DNA of 64,000 nucleotides from Thamnidium elegans (GCA_025201345.1 JAIXMG010000043.1:1-64000); one strand, 5' to 3'; positions 22,584-34,335 are shown, numbered from the stretch's first letter. The notes: a model not told the origin generated them from the letters alone. Translations and numbers: made by a program.

Positions 22584-25055
22584 TTAATTACTGTTACTAC
22601 TATTATTATTGTTATTTTGAAACGAAATAGACGAAGAAAATTTACCAAAGGCTTCTAAAAATGCCTTTTTCTTCTTCTTTTCTTTTGCAGGTTTCGTATG
22701 AGGAGGAGTAGTAGGGCTAGTAGATCGTTGTGAGCTAATATCGATTTCGGAAGCAGGATAAGAGCGTTGTTGATGAGGCGTAGCGGGTGGACTGTAAGTA
22801 TTTCTGGAAGGAGAATAAAGTGTAGCGCCACTAAATGTTGAAGCCCGATGATTTGTATTCGCTGTACCATAATTTGATCTTTGATTGACACTTAAAGAAG
22901 GTTTTCGACTAGTGGTGGAAGTACGGAACGATTGTAAGGTAGGTGAGTTTGTATCATAATTTGAAGCTGTAGTAGCAGCTAAAGATAATCGAGAAGAAAC
23001 AGGAGGGGTTTCAAATGAAGTATTATTATTGTTATAACTAGATGAAGATAAAGAAGCAGTGGGAGAAATAGATGTTGGTATTTCCATTGAAGATGAACTA
23101 GTAGCGTTAGGCGAAGATACAGTACGAGATCGAACCACTTGTTGTTGTAAATTTTGTTGTTGCTGAATCATCTTTTTAGCAGCAATCATCATTTTGAGAG
23201 CTCTAATTTGAAGACTGGTTTGATGAGATAGAGCAGCAGTTTCAAAAATCAATGGGGCAGTAGACATATTAAGCATTTGATGTAACGCATGTGTAGATAA
23301 TTCTCGAAGACGTGGAATGTCGTACATGTCTGACAAAAGAAGTAATTGTGATAAAATGTGTGGTTGGTATTGTTGTGCAGTTAATAAATTATCAGTATAA
23401 ATAAATTGTAATAATGCAATTACGACTGTATGTGGATAAGGAAAAGACATGTAATGGCTTTTAATCAATACTAATTCTTGTCCACCGTCTTCTGGTTCTT
23501 GTTCTTGTTCTTCTTGTTGTTGTTGTTGTTGTTGTTGAGGTACTTCTGCAATAGAAGAAGTAGCGGATGATACTTCCTTTTCTTCTTCTTCTTTTTCTTC
23601 TATAACTACACTTGAACGCTTTGACATAGGTTGTTTAATAATGGTTTCATGATTATCTTTCATTAGATTAGCAAAGTAAGGCCAACGTTGACATAATACA
23701 GCAGAATTTACAGGAATACTAAGATTATCTTGAGTGATGATATGAAAATCAGAAACAGCAGGTTCATTTAAAAGACGAAGACCCATCTCCTGAGCTAACG
23801 AAGAACAAGTGAGTTTAGGTAAAGAATAAACACCGAAAGCTTCTAAATCGACCATAGCAATATGATCGAAATTAACTTGCCTGTGATTATAATCATCTAA
23901 TAAATTACGGTTGGTGTTACCAAATACCAAAAACTTGTTTTCGTCTTCATATAATACACCACGATTCCAAGAACCTGAATTAAATACGGTACCAGTTTCA
24001 ATACGAGACCAAGTTAATTTAGCAAGATCTAAAGACCAAATGGTATATGATTGCGACTGTGGAGATAAATAAGTACCAGCCAATATCAAGTGATTACCGA
24101 GGGTATGACCCGTAGGAAATCTTAAGCCAGGAGGCATGACAGAACCATTCATCAAGTTTGAATAATCTTCTACTTGGGTAGTAGAATAAATTAATTGTAA
24201 TTCACGCTTAACATCAGCAAAATTATAATTAGTGTAAAGATAAACAGGATTAGGTTCATCAGGTGTTTGTAAATTGGAACCAAATTGACGCACAGTAGAA
24301 GTACGATGACTAGCACCATTTAAATTATTACTATTGATAGCATCATTTTCATTTTCACCAGTGATTGTATTAGAATTGATTTCTTCTACAGCTGTTGTAT
24401 TACCCTCTTCATTTTTCATCATGTATGAATTATTAGGAACTCTTGTACCAGGTGGTGCAGTTACTGCTACAGATCGATAAGCACCTACATGTTTTTCAAA
24501 GGTCTTGACTTGTTCCCATTCCCAATTCTTTAAGTTTAATACGTTCATTTCATCCAAATAATTATTATCTAAATCCTGTCCACCTACTACAATCAATTTA
24601 TCTTCAGCGATAGAAGACAAATGAGCATATCTAGACTGAGGTGAATATAAAGAAGGTTGAATAGGAGGTAAAGTCCAACACATTGTGTTTACATCTAATA
24701 CACTAATGTCATCCAATACACAAAGACCATCGTTTGAAAGCCTAGAATAACCCATACCACCAAATATAATAAGTTGGTTTTTGTATACACTAGCGGAATG
24801 AAAGTAACGAGCCATGGGTGGTTTATCAGAATCAGGCGGTGGAATATGACGAGTCCAAACAAGTGTATGAAGATCGAGAATGTATAAATAATTTGTCATT
24901 TTACGAGACGTTGCTAATCGACCAGCGAAGACATAAACTTTATTACCAATTACATTGACAGAGGAACCAACCAAAGCAGGAGGTACTTCCTCTAACGTTG
25001 CATGTATTTGGGTAATAATACCAGAGATAGATTGCATTTGCATAGTAGAAGGCAT
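22584..25055 (-). CDS. Kelch-repeat BTB protein (LZTR1/Ral2-like architecture)
   Basis: Intronless, 823 residues. Kelch beta-propeller repeats span about residues 20-410 (VNVIGNKVYVFAGRL, YKNQLIIFGGMGYS, AEDKLIVVGGQDLD, GNHLILAGTYLS, NKFLVFGNTNRN). A BTB domain follows (about 445-615): SDFHIITQDNLSIPVNSAVL, an inserted acidic Gln-rich loop, then PYPHTVVIALLQFIYTDNLL and LLLLSDMYDIPRL. The C-terminal 200 residues are Ser/Thr/Asn-rich and disordered with a basic KPAKEKKKKKAF patch. Kelch followed by BTB is the order of LZTR1 and of fission yeast Ral2, both linked to Ras regulation; the order in classical KLHL proteins is the reverse. A Ras-related or CUL3-adaptor role is therefore a reasonable inference, not shown by the sequence. 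Confidence 0.82.
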   Translation of the reverse strand: MPSTMQMQSISGIITQIHATLEEVPPALVGSSVNVIGNKVYVFAGRLATSRKMTNYLYILDLHTLVWTRHIPPPDSDKPPMARYFHSASVYKNQLIIFGGMGYSRLSNDGLCVLDDISVLDVNTMCWTLPPIQPSLYSPQSRYAHLSSIAEDKLIVVGGQDLDNNYLDEMNVLNLKNWEWEQVKTFEKHVGAYRSVAVTAPPGTRVPNNSYMMKNEEGNTTAVEEINSNTITGENENDAINSNNLNGASHRTSTVRQFGSNLQTPDEPNPVYLYTNYNFADVKRELQLIYSTTQVEDYSNLMNGSVMPPGLRFPTGHTLGNHLILAGTYLSPQSQSYTIWSLDLAKLTWSRIETGTVFNSGSWNRGVLYEDENKFLVFGNTNRNLLDDYNHRQVNFDHIAMVDLEAFGVYSLPKLTCSSLAQEMGLRLLNEPAVSDFHIITQDNLSIPVNSAVLCQRWPYFANLMKDNHETIIKQPMSKRSSVVIEEKEEEEKEVSSATSSIAEVPQQQQQQQQEEQEQEPEDGGQELVLIKSHYMSFPYPHTVVIALLQFIYTDNLLTAQQYQPHILSQLLLLSDMYDIPRLRELSTHALHQMLNMSTAPLIFETAALSHQTSLQIRALKMMIAAKKMIQQQQNLQQQVVRSRTVSSPNATSSSSMEIPTSISPTASLSSSSYNNNNTSFETPPVSSRLSLAATTASNYDTNSPTLQSFRTSTTSRKPSLSVNQRSNYGTANTNHRASTFSGATLYSPSRNTYSPPATPHQQRSYPASEIDISSQRSTSPTTPPHTKPAKEKKKKKAFLEAFGKFSSSISFQNNNNNSSNSN

Positions 25056-25178
25056 TTCTCTATCTCTCTCTTTTTTATTTTATTTTATTTTTTACTTATT
25101 TAGTATTGTTGTTGCAGTTGTATATTTTTTTTTTTTTTTGCTGTAGTTGTTGTTATTGCAGCTGTATGTCGTTGTTGT

Positions 25179-25204
25179 TGTGTGTGTGTGTGTGTGTGTG
25201 TGTG
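25179..25204. repeat. (TG)13 microsatellite
   Basis: Thirteen uninterrupted TG units in the 5' region of the kelch-BTB gene. Confidence 0.9.
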
Positions 25205-25256
25205 TATAGTCTCTTTTTTTTATGCTTTTTTATGCTTTTTTTCAATATACAGTAAG

Positions 25257-25301
<45 letters not shown>
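25257..25301. repeat. A45 homopolymer
   Basis: Forty-five consecutive A residues, 200 bp upstream of the kelch-BTB start. Exact length may be affected by sequencing. Confidence 0.85.
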
Positions 25302-25306
<5 letters not shown>

Positions 25307-25551
25307 CAAATAGTAATTAAAAAAAAAACCTCACCCCCCAAAAAAAATAGGGAAAAATAGAAATTTAAAATTTCGTAAAATGGAAGTCCCTTTTCCCCCC
25401 TTCTTCCCCTTTTTTTTAAAATATAAAAATTACTTATTTGAGTCAAGTGGGTTACACTTTATATTGTGACAGAATAGACTTTACACGTTGTCTTGGGTTC
25501 ATACCATTTTGTATAACCTTTTCCTTAACCGATTATAAAATAAAGAATCTC

Positions 25552-25582
<31 letters not shown>

Positions 25583-26961
25583 GCTCATACTTTGGCTGTA
25601 ACCGAGTTTTTTCTCTTTTTCTCTTTCCCTCTCTCTCTTAAAACCGCGTATTATATTTATAGATTTCATTTCAGCTGAACATCTAAAACTTGACCAGTTG
25701 TATTTATCTGGTTTTGTTTGTACCTTTTTTTTTTTAAAAAAAAAATGATCAGATAAAAATTGACCGCTTTTCTATTTATTTATTTTTCTTATTTGCAAAA
25801 AAAAAAGAAAACTTATTGTCTATAAACCCCAACCCCAACTCCCCTTGATTTATGGCGTTTGTTTATTGTTCTCTACTAATAAATACATATATTGATTACA
25901 GTAGTAGTCTAGATTGGGACACTTTCTGACAACAGCTTCCATTGTTACGAGATACTTATACTAAGCATATTTAATATCTCGACCCCAAAGTACTTGACAA
26001 AATTTGCGACTTGGTATACGATGGAAAATTTGAATTTAACTTTTTTTTTTTTATAAACCTCATGAACATAAATAAAATAAAAACGAAAAAAAAAAAAAAA
26101 AAAAAAAAAAAGTAGAAAGAGAAAGAAAAGTATTTATTCTAAAAGAGAAATACATAAAATAAGAGCCGCTATTTATCTAAAAATAGTGCAGACTTAAAAT
26201 AAAATAGAAACCATAAGGCAACTAAAAACCTTATTTTCAGAAAGTAAAAATAATCCTTTTACCCTCGATTTGGCAACTGTCAAAAAGTATATATCTTTCA
26301 GCAGCTAAATATTAAATTCATTTTACTGATATTTACTTTTTTAAAGCTTTTCTTGACTCTAATATTAAGTTAAATACTATAATTAGATTTATAACTTGTT
26401 GCTTGGCTACACAAATGTCACAGATTTAAGTTAAAACGCGCCTAAAAACATTCATTAAAAGAAGAAAGCAACGTGTTTGCCGCCCCTCTTTTTTTTTTTA
26501 AAAAAAAAAAACTCTTAAATATGTCAGTACGTAATATTTATATCAATATTCATCCGTTTTTAATTAATTTTAATTATTATTCCCTTTGCCCTCCAATTTA
26601 TTATAATTACACAAGACTCCAATACAATACAGAATCGAAAAAAAAAATTGCTACGTAGCAAACCTTACTAAATATAGCTTGAAGAACTTGTAGTATTAAA
26701 ATAAGTACTCGCTCAATGATCTCGTTAGTTTTTTTTTTTGTAAGATTTTAATTCATTTCTTCAATTATGATGAAATTACAAGAATACCATTTTTAAACCT
26801 ATTGTATTCAATTTGAGCTACACTACATTTTCTGCAATTTATTATAAATCTAGAGAGTACACAACAACTTATCAAATCATTGAGTTTATTAATTAACAAG
26901 TGTCAATTTGATGTATTTTCAAAAGAAAGAAATGCTTTACAAAGACTTTATAATCACATGA

Positions 26962-26993
<32 letters not shown>

Positions 26994-27652
26994 CACATGT
27001 ATGTACATATGCGACTTAATTACAATTAATAATGTGGGATCAAGGAGAACTCCAGCTCAACAAGTTTCTTTTAGTGGAGTATCTAGTTAAGGTAATAATT
27101 AGATTTGCAATGGTAGCTATGCGGAATTGAAAAAGAACAGAGCCATCACGACTTATTTTTACAAGTATATTTCCTATTAATAGAGTAAAGACATACGTTT
27201 TGCTTTTCCGTACAGATTGTATATAGTATAAAAAAAGGTTGAACAAATGAAGAAAATCCTTCTCCTTCAAAAAGTAAAAATAGATTTTCTGACGGTGTAA
27301 AGTGATACAAATAAACTTTTACCGGGAAACAAGGGCAATATCAATCTAGACTCTTTTTTTTTATTATTATTAAAGCTGTAGTTTCTACAAACGTGACATT
27401 TTTTAAAGTATATACACATATATTTATAATTTGTAAGCTTTTTAAGGGTAGTAACTAAATTTATTTTTAGTATAATAACCGGAGTTTTTTGCTCTGTTAC
27501 TTTTTTTACGCAGTGCATTTCTAATCACATGGGGGAGCTTCAAAACTATTAGTTGTGTGTGTGTGTGTGTGCATTACGTTTTTTTAAGGGAAAAAAATAT
27601 AATATTTATTTTTAGTGCCTCTTTTTCTCTCTCTCTTTTTTTTTTTTTTTTT

Positions 27653-27702
<50 letters not shown>

Positions 27703-27720
27703 GCAGTAACAACAATAACT

Positions 27721-30303
27721 ATGTTTACTTTTAAAAGCGCGTCTTCTACTGGAAAGAGTTTACACTCAAAAAGGTCAACTACTTCCTTCCTAGATGCCAC
27801 AGTCAATGACAGCAAGATCTCGGTGGACTCAGATACAGGCACAGCTACTCAAGAGACCAAATCACCTTTTAAACTTCGAGTGATCAACCCAGATTTTTTT
27901 GAAGAAGATAATGAACCAACTGTACAACCCTATAAACCTACACTTGTTTCGAACAGTGTATCATCAACACCTGAACTACGACAGGCTTCTATTATCCAAA
28001 AACCACAATCTACTTCTGTTATTGTAGTACCACCTCCTATCACCTCACCAAATTCTTGGCAAAGCAACAACAACAATCAATATTCTTTCTCCGATACTCT
28101 AACATCTATTACACCACGTTCTAATAATAATAATATGGTGACAAGAAAAGTATCTAAAATACTTGTGGAACAAAAGAATGAATACTTACCTCCTTTAGAA
28201 ACACTTGAACCATTATTAACAATGAACGAATCACATTTACTTTCACCTTCAACACCTCCATCTGCTAAATTATCACCTAATACTTTAAATCAACTATCTC
28301 CATTAGAAGCATTATCTATTAAATCAAATTCCCCTCCACCTATTTTACCTCAACATAGTCCTGATTATTTCAATAGTAAAGGCTCTGCTTCTGTTGCACA
28401 ACAATCAATTAATGCAATGGTTATCTCATCATCAACAGTTGATCCATTACCTGAAAATGATCCTCAATCTCCTACTTCCATTTTACCTTCTTCTGCTTTA
28501 TCTGCTGTTTACAATTATAATCAACACTCAGAACATATATCAAGTCATGAATTATTATCTCAACAACAACAACAACGTACTCCATTAACAAAATTATCTA
28601 CAAATCACTCTCGTTCTCCTTCTATCACCCCTTCATTTTCTGTTTCCATGATCGATAGACCTCAACCAACACCACTATCTTCCAGATACAGTAAAGCATC
28701 TTACAGTCTTACCAATCATCCAGATGCAATTAAACTATATAGAAACATGGCAATAAAGACAGGTGATCCCATTGTTCAATTAACATATGCTAAATATTTG
28801 TTGGAAGTAGCTAGTTTATATGACTCCAAAGAGACTCGACAACCTTTTAGACCTAACCTATCACTTTCTTTACCTTTAATGAAAAGACATAACGGTAGAC
28901 CCAGTAGTATTAGTAGTAGTAGACGTAGTAGTATAGATACTACCACCAATATGAGTACTTTTCGTCGAGATTCTTCTGCTACCACCAACATCTTACAAAA
29001 CTTAATGGATGATGATGAAGAAAGTTCAAAACGAAAGAAAAAGAAGATGTTGGAAGAAGAAGGTGTAAAATGGATAAAGAAATTAGCTAAACAACGTATT
29101 GGAGAAGCTGCTTATTTATTAGGACTTTGGTATGATCGTGGCATGTATGGATGCAGAAAAAGTGCTACTAAAGCTCTAAAGTTTTATGAAGTAGCTGCAA
29201 ATGATAAAGTCCCTGAAGCTATGTTTGCTGTAGGTCAATATCATGAAAGAGAACAAGATTATATGACTTCTTTTCAACTGTACGAAGATGCTGCTAGTTT
29301 GGGTTTAGTTGAAGCACTTTATGTAAGCCTTTTTTTTTTTAAAAAAAAAAAAAAAACTTTATCCATTAAAAATACTAATTTCTTTGAACATAGAGAATTG
29401 CCATTATTAATTTAAATGGAGAATTTGGATCAAGACGTAATATCACAGGTGCAATTCAATTACTGATGAAAGCATCTGAAAAATCAACTGGTAATTGTCC
29501 TGAAGCACCTTATACATTAGGACTTTTACTTACCAACGATTACCCATCCGTCAATATACCCAGGTAAAATAAAAGAGAAAAGAAGCACGCTTTTTTTTAA
29601 CGCTTTTTTTTTTTTTTTTTTAGCGAATTAATTCAGGCTTATGGTGGTACATTTGCAGCAACAACATATTTAGAATATGCTGCAGAGATGGGCATGTCAA
29701 TTGCTCAATACAGATTAGGACGTATCTACGAGCAAGGATTATTTGGTATTCGTATTAACCTATCTAAAGCGATGACGTATTATGAACTTGCAGCCAATAC
29801 AAATAATAATGGATATGCTATGTTGGGTCTTTCCAGATTATATAATCAAGGTATACAAGTACCCCAAGAATACTTGCAAGATCAATCCATTATTTTTGAA
29901 CAAGATGAATCTGGTTGGTCTAAATCACAACTGCGTGATGAGGACACTTCATTTAGATGGTGTCATTTAGCTGCTGATCAAAATATACCCGATGCATGTT
30001 ACTTATTAGGGTAAGTTTTTGTTTTGTTTTTTTATACAGTATACATTAAAAAAAACTTTTATTAGTTGGTACTATGAAATTGGTATTGGGGTTCCAAGAG
30101 ATTTTCAACAAGCACATTATTATTATACAAAGGCATGCAAGAAAGGAAATCATAAACAAGCACAAGATCGTGTTAATTTATTAGAAGGGATGGTCAAGCA
30201 CCAAAAGAATGAAAAGAGAAGGACTATCATTCAAGATAAAAGAAGAACAAGTCAGGGTAATTCATTAAAGACAAGTAAAGATACACAATGTAATATCATG
30301 TAA
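27721..30303 (+). CDS. SKT5: Sel1-repeat chitin synthase activator-like protein (SKT5/CHS4 type), prenylated
   Basis: Exons 27721-29322, 29394-29563, 29624-30010 and 30066-30303 give 798 residues. The first about 320 residues are Ser/Pro/Asn-rich and disordered. From about residue 335 come Sel1/TPR-like repeats with the expected G/A spacing: GEAAYLLGLWYDRGMYGCRK, PEAMFAVGQYHEREQDY, SIAQYRLGRIYEQGLFGI, GYAMLGLSRLYNQG, PDACYLLGWYYEIGIGVPRD. The protein ends CNIM, a CaaX box. In yeast the Sel1 protein Chs4/Skt5 activates chitin synthase III at the plasma membrane and is farnesylated at a C-terminal CaaX, so repeats plus CaaX make this assignment strong. The first intron contains a T11A16 tract. 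It converges on the HRI-like kinase with about 60 bp between stops. Confidence 0.87.
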
Positions 30304-30364
30304 TATCATAAAAATATACCCAAATAAAAATAAAATATTTGACTATTCCCCTCCCCCCTAATAA

Positions 30365-32623
30365 TCAAGACCAACGTACTTCTTTCTTCCTAGTGGTAGG
30401 TTTACTTAACTGTAAATTATCCAACTGTAATTGCATAGCATCTAATTTCTTTTGCATTTCACTTAATGCATCTTGTTTCTCCTGTTGCACTCTCGCTACC
30501 GTCTTTTTTAATTCATCAATGATATGAGTTTTGTTTTCAAGTTGAGTCTGTAAATTTAAATAAATATCAAGATCTTCAGTTTGAGAAAATAATTCAAATT
30601 CAAGTAATTGATGAGCGGATGGTCTACGTTTAGGATCTTTATCCATCATCCAAAGTATTAAAGCTGAAACTTTTGGATACATTTCTAAAAAACCTGGTGG
30701 AAATACACCTTGCTTTAAGTTCTCAATACTCTCTGCTCGTTCCATACCCGTTGTAAATGGTTGAAAGAGTTCAAATAAGATAATCCCTAGTGAGTAAATA
30801 TCTACTTTTTCGTCGTACGGTTGTACTGGAACTGCTAATTGTTCTGGAGACGCGTACTTTATATTATAGTATATATGTATATGTGATAGTGTGAGTTTTT
30901 TTTTAAAAAACTTATTTTTTTTTTTTTTTTGTATGTCACTTACAGTACGTGTACCAACACCAACGGTACGAGTTCGTTTAGGTCGAGGTCGAATAGGTCT
31001 ACCTTCATATACACTTGCTCTTCTTACTTGCTGATGTTTTTTTGTTGGACTAGACGGACAAGATGATAAAGGGGTAGGTAACAACACATCTGATTCATCA
31101 ATTACTTCTGCTGCTAATCCAAAATCGCCAATTTTAGGTACCCAAGCTTCCTGCCAATTCTTTTCTGTAACAGTGTCTAAAAAGGCATTACTTGATCTTC
31201 TTTTTTTAATATTATCATGTGGTACATTTGGCATACTGAGAAAGATATTACTGGGCTTCAAATCTCGATGAATCAAACCTTGATCGTGAATATAAGCTGT
31301 ACCTTGCAATATTTGTGAAAATATTTCAATATTACGATTTTTGTTGGTACGATCAATAGTGAAATTAGGTGAGTTTTTTTCAACAAATTGTTTGTTTCTG
31401 AATTTAATATAATCATGTAACGTAGTAGAACATAATTGCATTTGAATAAATAATATCCAACCACTTTGAGAAGTTCCAGTTAAAGATTTATCATCATCAT
31501 CATCACCGTCATCATCAAGAGATGCAAGAGACTTTGTAAAAGAAACTGAAGATTCGTTATTACAAGTTGGTTCACATGTAGTAGAACTTTCAGCAAACAT
31601 AATTTGTGACATTCCCGATTCAGATATATCAAATGTAGAATCATGACCTTCAAATACACTGGATACACTTGCGGGTCTTGTTATATATGATTCTTCATCT
31701 TCTGACGTATCAGTTTCATCGCTATGGGATTCATCAAATTCTAACCAAGAAGAATAGTATCGAATCACATTATTATGTTCTAATCTAGCTAAATTCTTTA
31801 TCTCACGAAATATTTTTTCGTATGGATTATCACCTGCTTCATCCTCAATATTATTACCTAATCGAATCTTTTTGACAGCATAATCTATGCCGTCTAATTT
31901 ATTTCGAGCACGAAATGCACTTGCAAATCCTCCTTTACCCAATAGGTTGATTTCCACAAAATCATGATTATATCTCGAATTTTGGATACTTAGATTACCA
32001 AGTACAAATGAATGTAAAGTATTACTTGTTGAACTAGATAATCTTGTTGGTGAGTTACTAAAATAACTAGTAGTTGGTTCTGGTGATCCAAAATAATCCG
32101 TTTGTTCATTTTTAATCAGTTTAGGTGATCTTCCATCATCAAACGGTACCAAATCTTGATTTTGAACTGTTTGAACTGCAGTATAAAATAATTTTTGAAA
32201 CGCTTGCTGAAAAGAAGAACGAACAGAGGTCATTTCATCCACAAATTCAGAATCGATAATACCAAGTGATCTTAGTGTTTGACAGATTAAAAAGAATACT
32301 TTTCGATTAGCGTCTGGTGTATCTCCGTATGCTCTACAGAAATTCTCAATTAATGAAACAAGTAACATTTTAGTTTGGTATCTTTTTGTGGCATCTGTAG
32401 TGGGTGTATTCAGAATAGCCAAGTCGGTGGTTTTGGGTATGGTATATTCGTAGCTATTAGCAAGTGTACTGAATCCCGTGTTGTCATACTGTGATAAGTT
32501 GTCGTCTTGAGCAGACCAAGTTTTATTGTATTCTAAACAGTTTTCACTACTACTGCTACTGCTGCTACTGCTGCTACTACTACCATTATTACTAGATTCA
32601 GTTACATTAGTAAACAATGTCAT
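30365..32623 (-). CDS. eIF2-alpha kinase, HRI-like
   Basis: Exons 32623-30944 and 30856-30365 give 723 residues. A poly-Ser N-terminus and a helical region precede a kinase domain with the large acidic insert typical of eIF2alpha kinases. Seen from about residue 226: LLGKGGFASAFRARNKLD, YAVKKIRL, HNNVIRYYSSWLEF (insert begins), HRDLKPSNIFLS, KIGDFGLAAEV, a basic loop, GVGTRT joined to YASPEQLAV, and DIYSLGIILFELFQPFTTGM. The ELFQPF..GMERAE..ENL and RRPSA.QLL.. text is close to HRI (EIF2AK1); a C-terminal coiled coil follows. No RWD or HisRS domain is present, which argues against GCN2, and no signal peptide, which argues against PERK. The single intron (30857-30943) is 87 bp and stop-free, so an unspliced transcript also reads through. 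Confidence 0.85.
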   Translation of the reverse strand: MTLFTNVTESSNNGSSSSSSSSSSSSENCLEYNKTWSAQDDNLSQYDNTGFSTLANSYEYTIPKTTDLAILNTPTTDATKRYQTKMLLVSLIENFCRAYGDTPDANRKVFFLICQTLRSLGIIDSEFVDEMTSVRSSFQQAFQKLFYTAVQTVQNQDLVPFDDGRSPKLIKNEQTDYFGSPEPTTSYFSNSPTRLSSSTSNTLHSFVLGNLSIQNSRYNHDFVEINLLGKGGFASAFRARNKLDGIDYAVKKIRLGNNIEDEAGDNPYEKIFREIKNLARLEHNNVIRYYSSWLEFDESHSDETDTSEDEESYITRPASVSSVFEGHDSTFDISESGMSQIMFAESSTTCEPTCNNESSVSFTKSLASLDDDGDDDDDKSLTGTSQSGWILFIQMQLCSTTLHDYIKFRNKQFVEKNSPNFTIDRTNKNRNIEIFSQILQGTAYIHDQGLIHRDLKPSNIFLSMPNVPHDNIKKRRSSNAFLDTVTEKNWQEAWVPKIGDFGLAAEVIDESDVLLPTPLSSCPSSPTKKHQQVRRASVYEGRPIRPRPKRTRTVGVGTRTVSDIQKKKKNKFFKKKLTLSHIHIYYNIKYASPEQLAVPVQPYDEKVDIYSLGIILFELFQPFTTGMERAESIENLKQGVFPPGFLEMYPKVSALILWMMDKDPKRRPSAHQLLEFELFSQTEDLDIYLNLQTQLENKTHIIDELKKTVARVQQEKQDALSEMQKKLDAMQLQLDNLQLSKPTTRKKEVRWS

Positions 32624-32632
32624 CTTGACGTT

Positions 32633-32665
<33 letters not shown>

Positions 32666-32821
32666 AAAAGGAAAGGAATAGAAAAAAAAAGAAAAAAGAA
32701 AAAAAAGACGTCAAATATAAAAAACCTGTCGGCAGTTCAAAAAAAAGCATATATGAAAAAAAAAAGAAAAAAAAAAAAAAAAAAAAAGATAAATGATGCA
32801 AGGTGGAACATATAAATTACT

Positions 32822-34205
32822 TTATATAGTATGTTTAAAAAATGGAGTATGTAAAGTAGGAGAAGAAGGACTTTCAGGTTCAATATAATCGTATTTTGAT
32901 CTAGAGCTGACAGATCTCTTTGGTATAGAATGGCGAAAATTTGTATTAACTGTTGGTTTTTTATGTTGTTGTTGTTGTTGTTGTACAGATAAAGTTCTTG
33001 GGATTGGATCTGATTGCATATTTAGTAATTGATCTAAACTATCAGCAGGTGCTAACGAGATACATACTAATGGAAATGCTCCTTTTAAACCTGTTGTCAC
33101 ATTAAACCCTAATGCCCATCCATCATCAAAGTGTAACGCTAAACAAATAATATCTCCAGGTGAAAGTTGTAATTCATCTGGTATTTGTGATGTATACGAA
33201 TGAATCACAACATAAAATTCATGATTTACTGCTACTACTGATGATGATGATGATGATGATACAATAGTAGGTGTTGTAATCGTAGGCTGTAATTCAAGTG
33301 GTATTTGTTGCTTTATTTCAGGTTGTGTTGTAGATGAACCAGCTGCTGAGGCGGACATAAATTGAAATGGGTTCACAATTGGATTTTTCCTTTTATGGCA
33401 AGTTAAATAAATAATTAACAGAATAATTGCAACAAATGAGATGGAACCTAGAACGATACCAGCTATTGCTCCTTTTGATAGTGGATGATTACAGTTTTCT
33501 ACGTTTTGACAGCAACCATCTTCTGGGTTATTTTTACAGTAATGACAAGCTATTCTAAAATTATTAGCACCGAAGCCTATATATATATATGTAATATACA
33601 TGTTAATAGTTTGTTAGCAAATATAATATAAATATATTATTACCACAGGTGTAAGGCTCATTGGCTATTCCAGATATACAATTTTCGGTCACAGTACCAT
33701 TAAATCCTTCCCAAGTATTACACTGATCCTGAAAAGACAGTAAAGTATTATTTCGTTGAATAGAATCCGAACAAACTCTTGGATTATTGGTTATTTGAGA
33801 GACACTTTGTACCCATTCAAAGCAAGTATTTTGACAAAGAGGAGGGGGTATTAACTCATTTTCAAAATTACAAGGTAAAGAATGATCAGTATTTTGTATC
33901 ATAGCAGCACAAAGTTTAGTGATGCTGTACCTAGCATAAGGTATAGTTGGATTAAAATTGGAGCTGAGACAACCGAGAGGAAATAGATAAGCGCTTGTTG
34001 AGTTTACATGGTTTAGTAATTTTTTATCAAATTCTTCAATAGTAGTTGTATTTATTAAGAATGGGTAGTCTGTTGCTAATCCGGGTAAGCTAATATAGAA
34101 TTGTGAGAAGGCTGTACAGGTAATAGAATCTGCAAGTGACACACAACTGCTTTGCGCAGTTACCACTACTGTAAAGAAAGAAAGAAAGAATGATGAAAGA
34201 AGCAT
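32822..34205 (-). CDS. Single-pass membrane protein with Cys-rich ectodomain and cytoplasmic SH3 domain
   Basis: Exons 34205-33644 and 33576-32822 give 438 residues. Signal peptide MLLSSFFLSFFTVVVTAQ; ectodomain (about 20-220) with many Cys (CQNTCFEWVQ, CHYCKNNPEDGCC) and N-glycosylation sites (NTT, NST, NNT, NGT); transmembrane helix IAGIVLGSISFVAIILLIIY at about 235-254 followed by CHKRK; Ser/Thr linker; SH3 domain at about 310-365 (HSYTSQIPDELQLSPGD, DDGWALGFN, KGAFPLVCI); poly-Gln and a basic Ser-rich tail. The layout suggests a cell-surface protein linking the wall side to an SH3-dependent actin or signalling module, comparable in plan to fungal Fus1/Sho1-type proteins; direct homology to those is not claimed. 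Confidence 0.8.
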
Positions 34206-34335
34206 TCAATTTAAAATAAAAAGGCAAAGCATCGCTTTTTATTATATATAGATATATTTACAAGCCCGTTTTTTATAATTATTATTAGAGAGAGAGAAAG
34301 AGAGAAAAAGAGAAAAAGAGAGAAATAAGCCACGA

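Larger units (their letters stand above)
25056..27720. promoter_or_regulatory. Long divergent intergenic region
   Basis: 2.7 kb between the divergent kelch-BTB and Sel1 genes. Contents: (TG)13 at 25179-25204, A45 at 25257-25301, T11A10 at 25725-25745, T11A12 at 26489-26511, alternating AT tracts near 26947-26992 and 27660-27688, and (TG)n near 27555-27571. Short open frames here are low-complexity. No gene or RNA was recognised. Confidence 0.4.

Noticed and set aside
27040..27518. Minus-strand open frames in the long intergenic region
   Set aside because: Low complexity, no splice logic, no family resemblance, and placed in a divergent promoter.
27612..27842. Minus-strand open frame overlapping the SKT5-like start
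   Set aside because: Its C-terminus is translated (AT)n and poly-T repeats, and it overlaps the well-supported first exon on the other strand.
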